From: Candidatus Gottesmanbacteria bacterium
Lineage (GTDB): Bacteria > Patescibacteriota > Microgenomatia > UBA10105 > UBA927
Direction of reading: 5' to 3'
Assembly: GCA_016218215.1 (NCBI GenBank)
Contig: JACREM010000047.1
Span: forward strand, 1 to 55,818
Length of the DNA stretch: 55,818 nucleotides
Shown here: piece by piece, positions 15,256 to 23,949 of the stretch
How the letters are laid out: every line of letters begins with the position of its first letter
Position numbering within the stretch: position 1 is the first letter of the stretch
Notes under the pieces: generated by a model
Database searches by the model: none
Told to the model about the DNA's origin: nothing
What the model saw: the letters and a program-made list of their open reading frames with translations, nothing else
Translations under genes and position numbers: made by a program

Positions 15256-16917
15256 ATGCTGACCAATGCGCCTGTCGTGCTATTAATATTGGATGGTTGG
15301 GGTATTGCTCCGCCAGGACCGGGGAACGCCATCTCGCGATCAAAACTTTCTATTCTCCCAAGACTTATAAATATGTACCCATCAAGTGAGCTGGGTGCGT
15401 CCGGTGAAAGCGTGGGCCTTCCACCAGGAGAAGATGGAAACACTGAAACCGGCCACATCAATATTGGTGCCGGAAGAATAGTCTATCAGGACCTTCCACG
15501 GATAAACCAGTCAATTAGTGACCGTTCTTTTCACGCCAATCCAACGTTTCTTGATGCGTTTTCCTATGCCAAGCAGCATAAAACAAACATACATCTTATG
15601 GGGCTTGTCAGTGATGGCGGTGTTCACGCGCAGATGTCTCACCTGTTTGCTCTTCTTGAGATAGCAAAATCGCAACATTGTGGGAATCAGGTGTTTTTGC
15701 ATCTCTTTACTGATGGTCGTGATGCTTCGCCAAATTCAGGCGTTCGATTTCTTGAAGAAATTATGAAACGGTGCAAGTCTCTTGACTGCGGTACTATCGC
15801 GACAGTCATGGGAAGGTATTTTGGCCTGGATCGGGATCACCATTGGGAGAGGACAGAAAAAGCGTACAGAGCACTGACAGAAGGCATTGGCACAAAGGGC
15901 TTTGATATATTAAGCATCATGCGACAGTCATATCAAAAAGGAATCACGGATGAGTTTATTGAGCCTATTATCTCTACTCGAGATGATGGAACAATGCTTC
16001 CGCGGATTTCTAATCATGATGCGGTCATTTTTTTTAATTACCGTATTGATAGACCAAGACAGCTAACAGAAGTGTTTATTCGACCAGATTTTGAAGAACA
16101 TAAGGATGTCGCTCCGTCATTCGATCCGTATACCGTAAAGTATTACCATAAGCACGTCATAGATGAAGATATAAACACTCAGCATTTTCAGAGAAAAATC
16201 ATTTTGCCGGATATATTTTTTGTTACCATGACAGAATACGAGCGCGGTCTTTCTGCAAGCGTCGCGTTTCCTCCTGAAAAAATTATCCACCCATTTGGTG
16301 AAGTACTATCAGAAGCAGGGCGGAGACAACTGCGTATATCTGAGTCAGAAAAAGAGCGGTTTGTCACGTATTATTTTAATGGCATGCGTGAGGTACCGTA
16401 TCTTGGGGAAGACCGCATTATTATCCCTTCTCCGAGAGTCGCAACGTACGACCTTGCTCCAGAAATGGCTTTGGACACACTGGTAAGCACTCTTTTAGAC
16501 CGATTAGACAGTAAAATATATCCTGTTATTATTGCAAATTTTGCCAATGCAGACATGGTTGCGCACACAGGGAACATACAGCAGGCGATACAAGCGTGCG
16601 AAATAATTGATCGAAGTATCGGACAAATAACAGAGAGAGTACTCTCTCTCGGAGGCACTTGCATCATAACTGCTGACCATGGTAACGTGGAAGAGATGCT
16701 GACAGCGGACGGGAATATAGATACAGAGCATTCCGTGTTCCCGGTACCTTTTGTTGTAGTAAATAAGAGATTTGAAGGAATACCAGGCTGCATGAAAAAG
16801 GGAGTGCTTGCTGACATAGCACCAACAATACTTTATCTTTTGGGTCTTGAGATGCCAAAAGAGATGACCGGTAAAAATTTATTAATAGATTGTATAGCAA
16901 AAGGAGGCACTATATGA
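15256..16917 (+). CDS. gpmI: 2,3-bisphosphoglycerate-independent phosphoglycerate mutase (Thr nucleophile?)
   Basis: A 553-residue alkaline-phosphatase-superfamily mutase, 3-phosphoglycerate to 2-phosphoglycerate. Recognised from LLILDGWGIAPPGPGNAI, DGNTETGHINIGAGR (near 60), LFTDGRDASPNSG, FANADMVAHTGN and TADHGNVEEM. Two active-site changes are visible: the usual nucleophilic Ser in GNSE-x-GH is Thr63, and the DRDKRWER loop reads DRDHHWER. Metal ligands are otherwise kept. Length is slightly above the usual 510-515. Its TGA overlaps the start of the FBP aldolase/phosphatase gene. Confidence 0.93.
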   Translation: MLTNAPVVLLILDGWGIAPPGPGNAISRSKLSILPRLINMYPSSELGASGESVGLPPGEDGNTETGHINIGAGRIVYQDLPRINQSISDRSFHANPTFLDAFSYAKQHKTNIHLMGLVSDGGVHAQMSHLFALLEIAKSQHCGNQVFLHLFTDGRDASPNSGVRFLEEIMKRCKSLDCGTIATVMGRYFGLDRDHHWERTEKAYRALTEGIGTKGFDILSIMRQSYQKGITDEFIEPIISTRDDGTMLPRISNHDAVIFFNYRIDRPRQLTEVFIRPDFEEHKDVAPSFDPYTVKYYHKHVIDEDINTQHFQRKIILPDIFFVTMTEYERGLSASVAFPPEKIIHPFGEVLSEAGRRQLRISESEKERFVTYYFNGMREVPYLGEDRIIIPSPRVATYDLAPEMALDTLVSTLLDRLDSKIYPVIIANFANADMVAHTGNIQQAIQACEIIDRSIGQITERVLSLGGTCIITADHGNVEEMLTADGNIDTEHSVFPVPFVVVNKRFEGIPGCMKKGVLADIAPTILYLLGLEMPKEMTGKNLLIDCIAKGGTI

Positions 16918-18023
16918 AAACAACACTCTCTGCGATCAAGGCCGACACAGGATCGGTGGGAGGACACAATAGACCAAGCAATGCCATGCTTGCCAAGGCT
17001 ACGGAACTTGCAGATGCCGCAGTGAAAAAGGGCCTTCTTTCTGACTGTAAAGTTACCTTCACCGGTGATGATATCTGTTTTCTCATGGCGCACACGCGCG
17101 GAATGGATAATCCCGATATTCATACATTTGCCTGGGAATCATTTAAGGAAACGACGGCGATTGCAAAGAGTCAGGGACTGTACGGAGCGGGTCAGGATTT
17201 ACTAAAAGACGCATTTTCAGGAAACGTGCGTGGTATGGGACCAGGATCGGCAGAAATGGAATTTGAAGAGAGACAAGCTGAACCATTTGTTCTTTTTGCG
17301 GCTGACAAATGTGGTCCGGGTGTATTTAACTACCCGCTTCTTAGTTGTTATGCTGATCCGTACCATAATGCTGGGCTACTCCTCGCACCGGACATGCATG
17401 CAGGGTTTACCTATACTGTCATGGATGTAAATTATACAGAGGCTGATAAGGTCATAAAAGTGAAGGTACCGGAAGAATACTATGATCTCTGTACGCTTCT
17501 TCGAGATCCAAATCATTATGTCGTCGAAAGCGTCACGCATAACGCCTCCGGGCTTCAGGGGTGCGCAGTGTCTACGAGTAGACTTCATAACATAGCAGGA
17601 AAATACGTCGGAAAGGATGATCCTGTGGCAATCGTCCGAACGCAGAAGCAATTTCCATCAACCGGTGAGTATCTTTCTCCCTGGGCGCTTGCTCATTTTA
17701 CGCTCGGAGACAATAGAGGATCTCATCATGTGGCAGTCATGCCGGTCAAACAAAATTCAATTATCTCCTACTTTGACGGACCGACTATCGTCAGTGCTGC
17801 GGGGTATTGCGTGCATGAGGGAAAATTTACGGAAGCTGTTGATCTATTTGATCAACCGTTCTGGGATCTTATACGAACAAAGGCTTCTGAGAAAACTCTC
17901 TCAATTCGTGCACAGGGATTTTTTAATCCCGCTATGGCTGGTATGGATGAGCTTGAATATACAGGCGTCATGGAGAATTTAAAGAGGATTGAGACAAAGT
18001 TTGAAGTGCGTAGCGTCAAATGA
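16914..18023 (+). CDS. fbp: FBP aldolase/phosphatase, archaeal type (class V FBPase)
   Basis: A 369-residue bifunctional enzyme that condenses triose phosphates to fructose-1,6-bisphosphate and dephosphorylates it to fructose-6-P, so it is committed to gluconeogenesis. The family is recognised from MKTTLSAIKADTGSVGGHNR, TGDDICFLMAHTRGMDNP (metal-binding D-D near 45), YADPYHNAGLLLAPDMHAGF and SPWALAHFTLGDNRGSHHVA. Lys/Tyr expected for the Schiff base lie around YVGKDD, near residue 225. ATG 16914 is preferred to an upstream start because AAGGAGG lies at 16901 and homology starts there. Confidence 0.93.
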   Translation: MKTTLSAIKADTGSVGGHNRPSNAMLAKATELADAAVKKGLLSDCKVTFTGDDICFLMAHTRGMDNPDIHTFAWESFKETTAIAKSQGLYGAGQDLLKDAFSGNVRGMGPGSAEMEFEERQAEPFVLFAADKCGPGVFNYPLLSCYADPYHNAGLLLAPDMHAGFTYTVMDVNYTEADKVIKVKVPEEYYDLCTLLRDPNHYVVESVTHNASGLQGCAVSTSRLHNIAGKYVGKDDPVAIVRTQKQFPSTGEYLSPWALAHFTLGDNRGSHHVAVMPVKQNSIISYFDGPTIVSAAGYCVHEGKFTEAVDLFDQPFWDLIRTKASEKTLSIRAQGFFNPAMAGMDELEYTGVMENLKRIETKFEVRSVK

Positions 18024-19753
18024 AGTACGAAGTACTGAAAAAAGATAAAACAGATGAAGAAACATCAGGTCATGCTCTCCACGATTATGACAAGATGTAT
18101 GCATCGTTTTCGTGGAAAGCAAGCGAGAAAGAATTTGTCTCGGATGATGGGTGTCTTAATGCAGCGTATGTCGCTATAGATAGACACGTAGGAACTTGGA
18201 GAAGAAATAAGCTTGCACTTATTTTTGAAGATGAGGCTGGATTTATAGAAAAGTTCACGTTTGAGGACCTTTCTCTACTTTCAAATAAGGTCGGTAATAT
18301 CCTCAAGGATTTTGGAGCAGAGAGAGGCGACAGGGTGTTTTTGTTTTTGCCCCGGACACCGTATCTGTATATCTCGTTTCTTGCGATTTTAAAAATTGGC
18401 GGTGTTGCAGGTGCACTTTTTAGCGCATTTCAGGAACAAGCGCTTTTTGACAGACTAGAAGATAGCAGTACTTCAATAGTCATCACAACTTCACAGCTTC
18501 TTCCAAGACTTTCCGGTATTAGAAAGAAGCTCAAAAACTTAAAGCATATTATTACCGTTGATACAGATGATTTTAAAACGTCGGTTGCTAACGCATCTGC
18601 CGATCTTCGCATTGCGGGAACAAGGCCTGATGATCATGCGTTTATGCTTTATACTTCAGGGACGACGGGTAAACCAAAAGGTGTGGTTCATGTGCATAAA
18701 GCTATAGTGCATCAGGCGATGTCCGCACGATTGGTTTTGGATCTGAAGGAAGATGATACGTACTGGTGTACCGCAGATCCGGGATGGATAACGGGTATAT
18801 CCTACGAAATTTTAGGAAATTTAGCCTTAGGAATTACCACCCTTGTATTTAGCGGCAGATTTGATCCAAAACGGTGGTATACGCTTTTAGCAGCACACAA
18901 AGTTACTGTTTGGTATACCGCTCCGACGGCTATTCGAATGCTCATGGCACAAGGCGTTTCTCTTCCAAAATCTTTTGACCTTTCAAATCTTCGTCATCTT
19001 TGTTCCGTAGGTGAGCCGTTGAATCCCGAAGCTATCAGGTGGAGTATAAAAGCATTCGGCAGACCGTTTCATGACACCTGGTTTCAGACAGAAACCGGAG
19101 CTATTATGATTGCTAATTTTGCAACTCTTGATATCCGAGTGGGTTCTATGGGAAAACCCATGCCTGGCGTAGTCGCAGCTATAGTAGACGACTCGGGGCG
19201 CCAGGTTCCCAACGGAACCGAGGGCAATATAGCCCTAAGACCGGGATGGCCGGCCATGATGCAGGCCATCTGGAAGAGACTGGGTAAATATCACAGTTAT
19301 TTTATCAACGGCTGGTACATGTCAGGAGATCATGGGACAAAAGATGGCGACGGGTATTTTTGGTTTATAGGCCGAGCTGACGACGTCATAAAAACCTCAG
19401 GCGAAAGAGTCGGGCCGTTTGAAGTGGAGTCTGCTCTCGTAGAACACCCCGCCGTTGTCGAAGCAGGAGTCATTGGAAAGCCGGACGAACTTCGGGGAGA
19501 GATAATAAAAGCATTTGTGGTACTAGATAAAGATCAAAGATCAAAAATAAAAAATCAAAAAGATGGAGAGAGATTAAAAGAAGAACTCATGGAGTATGTG
19601 AAAAAACATCTGGCTGGACACGCATACCCGCGAGAGATTGAATTTATTGATTCACTGCCTAAAACCCGTTCCGGGAAAATTATGCGTAGGATTCTAAAGG
19701 CCAAGGAGCTAGGGCTTCCGGTCGGAGATACCTCTACCCTTGAAGAGTATTAA
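18020..19753 (+). CDS. acs: Acetyl-CoA synthetase (AMP-forming)
   Basis: A 577-residue ANL-family ligase activating acetate to acetyl-AMP and then acetyl-CoA. Motifs: ATP-binding YTSGTTGKPKGVVHVHKA (residues 211-228), SVGEPLNPEAIRW (near 330), DTWFQTETGAIMI (near 353), YMSGDHGTKDGDGYFWFIGR (near 434) and the catalytic Lys in PKTRSGKIMRRILK (near 548). It is shorter than bacterial Acs (about 650), mainly at the N-terminus. The C-terminal domain carries an A-rich insert (19530-19564). ATGA overlap with fbp suggests co-regulation with gluconeogenesis. Other short acids such as propionate are possible. Confidence 0.9.
   Translation: MKYEVLKKDKTDEETSGHALHDYDKMYASFSWKASEKEFVSDDGCLNAAYVAIDRHVGTWRRNKLALIFEDEAGFIEKFTFEDLSLLSNKVGNILKDFGAERGDRVFLFLPRTPYLYISFLAILKIGGVAGALFSAFQEQALFDRLEDSSTSIVITTSQLLPRLSGIRKKLKNLKHIITVDTDDFKTSVANASADLRIAGTRPDDHAFMLYTSGTTGKPKGVVHVHKAIVHQAMSARLVLDLKEDDTYWCTADPGWITGISYEILGNLALGITTLVFSGRFDPKRWYTLLAAHKVTVWYTAPTAIRMLMAQGVSLPKSFDLSNLRHLCSVGEPLNPEAIRWSIKAFGRPFHDTWFQTETGAIMIANFATLDIRVGSMGKPMPGVVAAIVDDSGRQVPNGTEGNIALRPGWPAMMQAIWKRLGKYHSYFINGWYMSGDHGTKDGDGYFWFIGRADDVIKTSGERVGPFEVESALVEHPAVVEAGVIGKPDELRGEIIKAFVVLDKDQRSKIKNQKDGERLKEELMEYVKKHLAGHAYPREIEFIDSLPKTRSGKIMRRILKAKELGLPVGDTSTLEEY
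19530..19564 (+). repeat. In-frame low-complexity insert in acs
   Basis: AGATCAAAGATCAAAAATA and AAAAATCAAAAAG encode DKDQRSKIKNQKDGER between conserved parts of the C-terminal subdomain. It is similar in unit to the ppsA insert at 13009. Confidence 0.5.
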
Positions 19754-19766
19754 TATCTTACCACTG

Positions 19767-20480
19767 TTAAAGCGAGAACAAAAGGACAATTTCCCCTTTT
19801 GCGGGCGAAGCATTTGTAAGCGCGTCATGTATCGACCCAGTCCATACAGTTTCATGTATTTTCGTCAGTTCCCGGGCGATTACTATATGAAGCGTTGGAA
19901 AAATAATCTCTAAATCTTTCAGAGTTTCAATGAGATTATGAGGCGCGCAATAAAAAATTACTGTGGGCTTCAAAGTATTGATTGTAGATTGTAAAAGCAG
20001 AAGGTCAGTAAAGATTTTTATTCTTGATGCTTGTTTTTCAGGAGGGAAACCTAAAAACAATATGTGATTGGCAGGCAGTCCGCTTGAGACAACTGCCGAA
20101 AGCATTGCCGATGATCCCGGTATTGGTATCACCCTGATAGCTCTTTTTTTACATTCTGAAATAAGGAGGTATCCAGGATCCGAAAGCATCGGTGTACCGG
20201 CGTCGCTTATGAGGGAAACAGACTGTTCCTTTTGGAGTATTTCAATGATTTCGGGCACTCGATTCATCTCTGATCTATCATCAAACCGGATAAATGTTCT
20301 TTTTTCGTTTGCCTTGATATCAAGGTTTTTATTCTGTTTTGATAATTCCTGAAGTAGGAGGCCAGCCCTTCTTGTATCTTCGCATGCTATGACTCGGGAT
20401 GAAAGCAACACGTTAATGGCGCGGATGGTAATATCTTCAAGGTTTCCGATTGGTGTTGACACTACGTAGAGCGCTGCCAT
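19767..20480 (-). CDS. rsmI: 16S rRNA 2'-O-ribose C1402 methyltransferase RsmI
   Basis: A 237-residue SAM-dependent tetrapyrrole-methylase-fold enzyme that methylates C1402 in the 16S decoding centre. Motifs: LYVVSTPIGNLEDITIRAI at the N-terminus, CEDTRRAGLLL (near 40), SLISDAGTPMLSDPGYLLI (near 89), PGSSAMLSAVVSSGLPANHI and FLGFPPEKQASR. ATG 20480 (MAALYVVSTP) fits the family; an upstream extension is unlikely because the divergent dedA ATG is only 16 bp away. It is convergent with acs, 13 bp apart. Confidence 0.93.
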   Translation of the reverse strand: MAALYVVSTPIGNLEDITIRAINVLLSSRVIACEDTRRAGLLLQELSKQNKNLDIKANEKRTFIRFDDRSEMNRVPEIIEILQKEQSVSLISDAGTPMLSDPGYLLISECKKRAIRVIPIPGSSAMLSAVVSSGLPANHILFLGFPPEKQASRIKIFTDLLLLQSTINTLKPTVIFYCAPHNLIETLKDLEIIFPTLHIVIARELTKIHETVWTGSIHDALTNASPAKGEIVLLFSL

Positions 20481-20485
20481 AGAAT
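20456..20485 (+). promoter_or_regulatory. Promoter of dedA inside the 5' end of rsmI
   Basis: TTGACA (20456-20461), 18 bp, TAGAAT (20480-20485), 11 bp before ATG 20497. It overlaps the rsmI start on the other strand. Confidence 0.5.
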
Positions 20486-20496
20486 CATTATATCCT

Positions 20497-21141
20497 ATGG
20501 GTAGTTTACTCGCATTTTTGAAGCCAGAGTTACTCATTCAAACATTTGGATTATTCGGTGTATTTTTTGTTTTATTTGCCGAGTCGGGACTATTTTTCGG
20601 ATTTTTTCTTCCCGGCGACAGTCTTTTGTTTACGGCGGGAGTGCTGTCATCTCAGGGGTATCTTTCCTTTCCATTGTTAGTTATTGTTAGTTTTCTCGGA
20701 GCCGTCATTGGGGATAATGTCGGATACTGGTTTGGACATACAGTCGGAAAAAAATTGTTTGAAAAAGAAGAGAGCTTATTTTTTAAAAAACATCATTTAC
20801 TAGATGCGCAGGTATTTTATGAACAGCACGGTGCGAAAACGATTGTATTTGCGCGTTTCATGCCATTTGTCCGTACGTTCGCCCCAATTGTTGCTGGAGT
20901 GGCAAACATGAATTACGGTGTATTTATGAGATACAATTTATTTGGCGGGGCGCTTTGGGCAGTGGGGCTCACTGTACTTGGGTATTTTTTGGGCAATATA
21001 CCGATCATCAAGCATAATTACGAACTTGTCATCCTTGTCATAGTGTTTGGCTCTGTTTTGCCGCTTGCCATCCATTTTCTCATAGATCAGGACAAAAGAG
21101 GCAGGGTAATACGAAAAGTAAAGAGTATATTTGGACGATAA
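20497..21141 (+). CDS. DedA-family membrane protein
   Basis: A 214-residue polytopic inner-membrane protein of the DedA/VTT group, thought to scramble or flip lipids and maintain proton-motive force. Typical elements: ESGLFFGFFLPGDSLLFTAG (near residue 28), VSFLGAVIGDNVGYWFGHTV (near 65), FARFMPFVRTFAPIVAG (near 125) and GGALWAVGLTVLGYFLG (near 150). A charged tail ends the protein. It is convergent with lexA, 1 bp apart. No link to SOS is seen; its own promoter is near-leaderless. Confidence 0.9.
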   Translation: MGSLLAFLKPELLIQTFGLFGVFFVLFAESGLFFGFFLPGDSLLFTAGVLSSQGYLSFPLLVIVSFLGAVIGDNVGYWFGHTVGKKLFEKEESLFFKKHHLLDAQVFYEQHGAKTIVFARFMPFVRTFAPIVAGVANMNYGVFMRYNLFGGALWAVGLTVLGYFLGNIPIIKHNYELVILVIVFGSVLPLAIHFLIDQDKRGRVIRKVKSIFGR

Positions 21142-21142
21142 A

Positions 21143-21769
21143 CTATGCCTGGTATTTACGGATAAGGCCGACAACTTTCCCCTGAATTTTTACATGTGTG
21201 GCAAAAATCGGAGACATCTGGGTATTTGCGGGCATGAGCTTGATCCTATCTTTTTCAAAATAAATCCGCTTAAGCGTTGCGAGCCCGTTTGGCAGAAGTG
21301 CAACCACGATGTCTCCATTTTTAGCATCCTGCTGGTGTTGTATAACAACAAAATCACCGTCAAAAATTCCGTCATCAATCATAGATGTGCCTTTGACCTG
21401 CAGTACATACCCCGGTTTATTGCTTGAGATCATGCCCGGGGCTACTGACATGTAAAAATTTGGATCTGTGTACGGCTCGAGAGGCGCGCCCGCAGCGATA
21501 TACCCAAGTACTGGTAGTTCTATGACAGTTTGACCAGTCAGAGCCGATTTTACACTGTCTGAAAGGTCCAATCCACGTGCCGTTCCATCGAGTTTTTTTA
21601 TAAAGCCCCTCTGCCTGAGTTTGTCTATATGTTCGTGTACTGTGGCGGGAGAAGCCATGCCAAGGGCCTCGCCTATTTCTTTCAGAGTTGGTGCATACCC
21701 ATATCTTTGAATAAATTGAGATATAAATTCTAAAATTTGACGTTCTCTCGAATAGACTGTTGCTGGCAT
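21143..21769 (-). CDS. lexA: LexA repressor
   Basis: A 208-residue SOS repressor. The winged helix-turn-helix spans residues 8-70 (APTLKEIGEALGMASPATVH is the recognition region). The self-cleavage site is Ala93-Gly94 (YIAAGAP). The latent-protease dyad is Ser129 (VKGTSMIDDG) and Lys167 (ATLKRIY). RecA filament on single-stranded DNA would trigger cleavage and derepression. It is divergent from uvrB, and its predicted promoter contains a TTCGGGTATATT site between -35 and -10, consistent with autoregulation. C-terminus ends 1 bp from dedA. Confidence 0.96.
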   Translation of the reverse strand: MPATVYSRERQILEFISQFIQRYGYAPTLKEIGEALGMASPATVHEHIDKLRQRGFIKKLDGTARGLDLSDSVKSALTGQTVIELPVLGYIAAGAPLEPYTDPNFYMSVAPGMISSNKPGYVLQVKGTSMIDDGIFDGDFVVIQHQQDAKNGDIVVALLPNGLATLKRIYFEKDRIKLMPANTQMSPIFATHVKIQGKVVGLIRKYQA

Positions 21770-21827
21770 AGTAGTATAAAATGAATGAATTGTTCTTTTA
21801 TCTCTCGTTTCTTTCTGTTACTATTAG

Positions 21828-21857
21828 AGAATAATCCAAAATATACCCGAACGTCAA
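21828..21857 (-). promoter_or_regulatory. lexA promoter with candidate SOS operator copy 3
   Basis: Read on the minus strand: TTGACG (21857-21852), 18 bp, TATTCT (21833-21828). The spacer holds TTCGGGTATATT (21851-21840), so a bound repressor would cover both promoter boxes. Confidence 0.65.
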
Positions 21858-21865
21858 GAGGTCTA

Positions 21866-21904
21866 TTGTGGATCAGAGCATATCAAGTATTGTATTTACC
21901 CGAA
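21866..21904 (+). promoter_or_regulatory. uvrB promoter with candidate SOS operator copy 4
   Basis: TTGTGG (21866-21871), 16 bp, TATTGT (21888-21893). The motif on the minus strand, TTCGGGTAAATA (21904-21893), overlaps the -10 end and stops 1 bp before ATG 21906, with palindromic arms TATT/AATA in its flank. No SD exists, so the mRNA is probably near-leaderless. Confidence 0.5.
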
Positions 21905-21905
21905 T

Positions 21906-23948
21906 ATGAATGAGTATTTACTTACATCCAAGTTTCAGCCAACGGGCGATCAGCCAGAGGCTATATTAGCTTTGCATAAGGCAATAGAAGCAGGAAATCG
22001 TGAACAGGTGCTCCTTGGTGTGACAGGGAGCGGAAAGACGTTTACCGTGGCACATCTTATAGCAAAACTAAACCGACCGACGCTTATCATCTCTCATAAT
22101 AAAACACTTGCGGCCCAGCTGTATCAGGAGTTTCGTGATTTTTTTCCTAAAAATGCTGTATCGTATTTTGTCTCCTATTACGATTACTATCAACCGGAAG
22201 CATATATTCCTCAGTCAGGTACATTTATAGAAAAAGAAACCGAGATCAACGATGAAATAGACAAACTGCGCCTTGCGGCTACCACCAATATTCTGACCAG
22301 AAAAGACACCATCGTTGTCGCGTCTGTTTCGTCTATCTATAACATAGGTTCGCCGCGCGAGTACGGACATTTTGTCCTGGAATTAAAACCCGGAATTGTT
22401 ATTTCAAGGGAATCCATTATGCTTCGCCTTATACAACTTCAGTACACGAGAGAGTCAGGAAGTTTTACGCGTGGGACATTTCGTGTCCGCGGAGATGTGA
22501 TAGATATATTTCCGGCGTACGAAGACACCGCTATCCGTTTGTCACTGTCACTCACGTCTGTGCTCTCAATCACACGTATAGATCCGATTGACATAGAGAC
22601 AATAGATACACTGCAATCGATTGTCATATTTCCAGCAAAACATTACATGACTAATCCAGAAAATCATAAAGAGGTGTTTAAAAAAATTGACAAAGACCTG
22701 GAGATAGAAGTGAAGGCACTGCAGAATAAAGGAAAAATTGTAGAAGCCCAAAGACTTCGGCAACGAGTCGAGTATGACATCGAAATGATAGGAGAGATGG
22801 GATATGTAAACGGCATCGAAAATTATTCCCGATATTTTGATGGAAGAAGCCCCGGTGATCCACCGTTTTCACTGTTAGACTATTTTAAGGAGGCAGGCGA
22901 ACAGCGGAAGAGCGATTGGCTTCTCATCGTCGACGAATCACATATTACTATTCCACAGATACGCGGCATGTATAACGGGGACAGAAGCAGAAAACAAACC
23001 CTGGTAGATTTTGGCTTTAGGCTCAGAGCATGCCTTGACAATAGGCCGCTTAACTTTGGGGAATTTTTATATAGAATTCCAGATACGGTATATGTTTCAG
23101 CAACTCCGGATGAATGGGAGCTTTCCCGAGCAAAGGATGCGTCCACTGGCGGCAATGGTGTGGTAGAGCAACTTGTCAGGCCAACGGGACTGGTCGATCC
23201 GCTGGTGAGCATCCATCCGACAGAGGGGCAAATACCGTCCTTACTTCTTGAGATAGAAAAACGTGTGCAGAAAAAAGAGAGAGCCATCATTACTACCCTG
23301 ACAAAACGGATGGCTGAAGAACTATCTGAATATATACAAAACAAAGGAATAAAAGTGAATTATCTTCATAGCGACATAGAAACACTTGACAGAAATGAAA
23401 TATTAAGAGATTTTCGCCTCGGGTTGTATGACGTAATTATCGGTATAAATCTTTTGAGAGAAGGTCTGGATCTTCCGGAGGTATCGCTTATTGCCATCCT
23501 CGATGCTGATAAGGAGGGATTTTTACGAAGTAAAACAAGTCTCATACAGATCATGGGAAGAGCCGCGCGGCACGTGCATGGATCGGTTATTTTGTATGCA
23601 GATGGTGTCACTCAGTCTATGAAAGGGGCCATGGATGAAGTAAACAGACGGCGAAAGATTCAGGAGACATATAATACCGTTCACAATATTCAACCTAGAA
23701 GCATCATAAAACCAATTCGTGACCAACTCATCGATCGTAAAGATACGTCACGCGAGACAAATGCGCTGACAATACTTGAAAATATGCGACCTCACGACAT
23801 GGATGCAATGACGCCGGATGACAAAAAAAAGTTTATATCAAAGCTTGCTCGTGAAATGAAAAGTGCCAGCAAATTGCTTCTCTTTGAGCGTGCCATGGCC
23901 ATACGGGACGCAATAACTGCAATAGAAAAGGGAGAATGGAAAAATTAG
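21906..23948 (+). CDS. uvrB: UvrABC excision nuclease subunit B
   Basis: A 680-residue DNA-damage-verifying helicase-like ATPase. Walker A GVTGSGKTF (near 40), the beta-hairpin region around YYDYYQPEAYIP (near 93), DEIDKLR, LLIVDESHITIPQIRGMY (Walker B region near 340), NLLREGLDLPEVSLIAILDADKEGF (near 515-540) and QIMGRAARH (motif VI). The C-terminal UVR motif (KLAREMKSASKLLLFERA, near 645) should bind UvrC. It starts at a near-leaderless promoter with a candidate LexA site and is one base from uvrA, so this is an uvrBA operon. Confidence 0.97.
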   Translation: MNEYLLTSKFQPTGDQPEAILALHKAIEAGNREQVLLGVTGSGKTFTVAHLIAKLNRPTLIISHNKTLAAQLYQEFRDFFPKNAVSYFVSYYDYYQPEAYIPQSGTFIEKETEINDEIDKLRLAATTNILTRKDTIVVASVSSIYNIGSPREYGHFVLELKPGIVISRESIMLRLIQLQYTRESGSFTRGTFRVRGDVIDIFPAYEDTAIRLSLSLTSVLSITRIDPIDIETIDTLQSIVIFPAKHYMTNPENHKEVFKKIDKDLEIEVKALQNKGKIVEAQRLRQRVEYDIEMIGEMGYVNGIENYSRYFDGRSPGDPPFSLLDYFKEAGEQRKSDWLLIVDESHITIPQIRGMYNGDRSRKQTLVDFGFRLRACLDNRPLNFGEFLYRIPDTVYVSATPDEWELSRAKDASTGGNGVVEQLVRPTGLVDPLVSIHPTEGQIPSLLLEIEKRVQKKERAIITTLTKRMAEELSEYIQNKGIKVNYLHSDIETLDRNEILRDFRLGLYDVIIGINLLREGLDLPEVSLIAILDADKEGFLRSKTSLIQIMGRAARHVHGSVILYADGVTQSMKGAMDEVNRRRKIQETYNTVHNIQPRSIIKPIRDQLIDRKDTSRETNALTILENMRPHDMDAMTPDDKKKFISKLAREMKSASKLLLFERAMAIRDAITAIEKGEWKN

Positions 23949-23949
23949 T

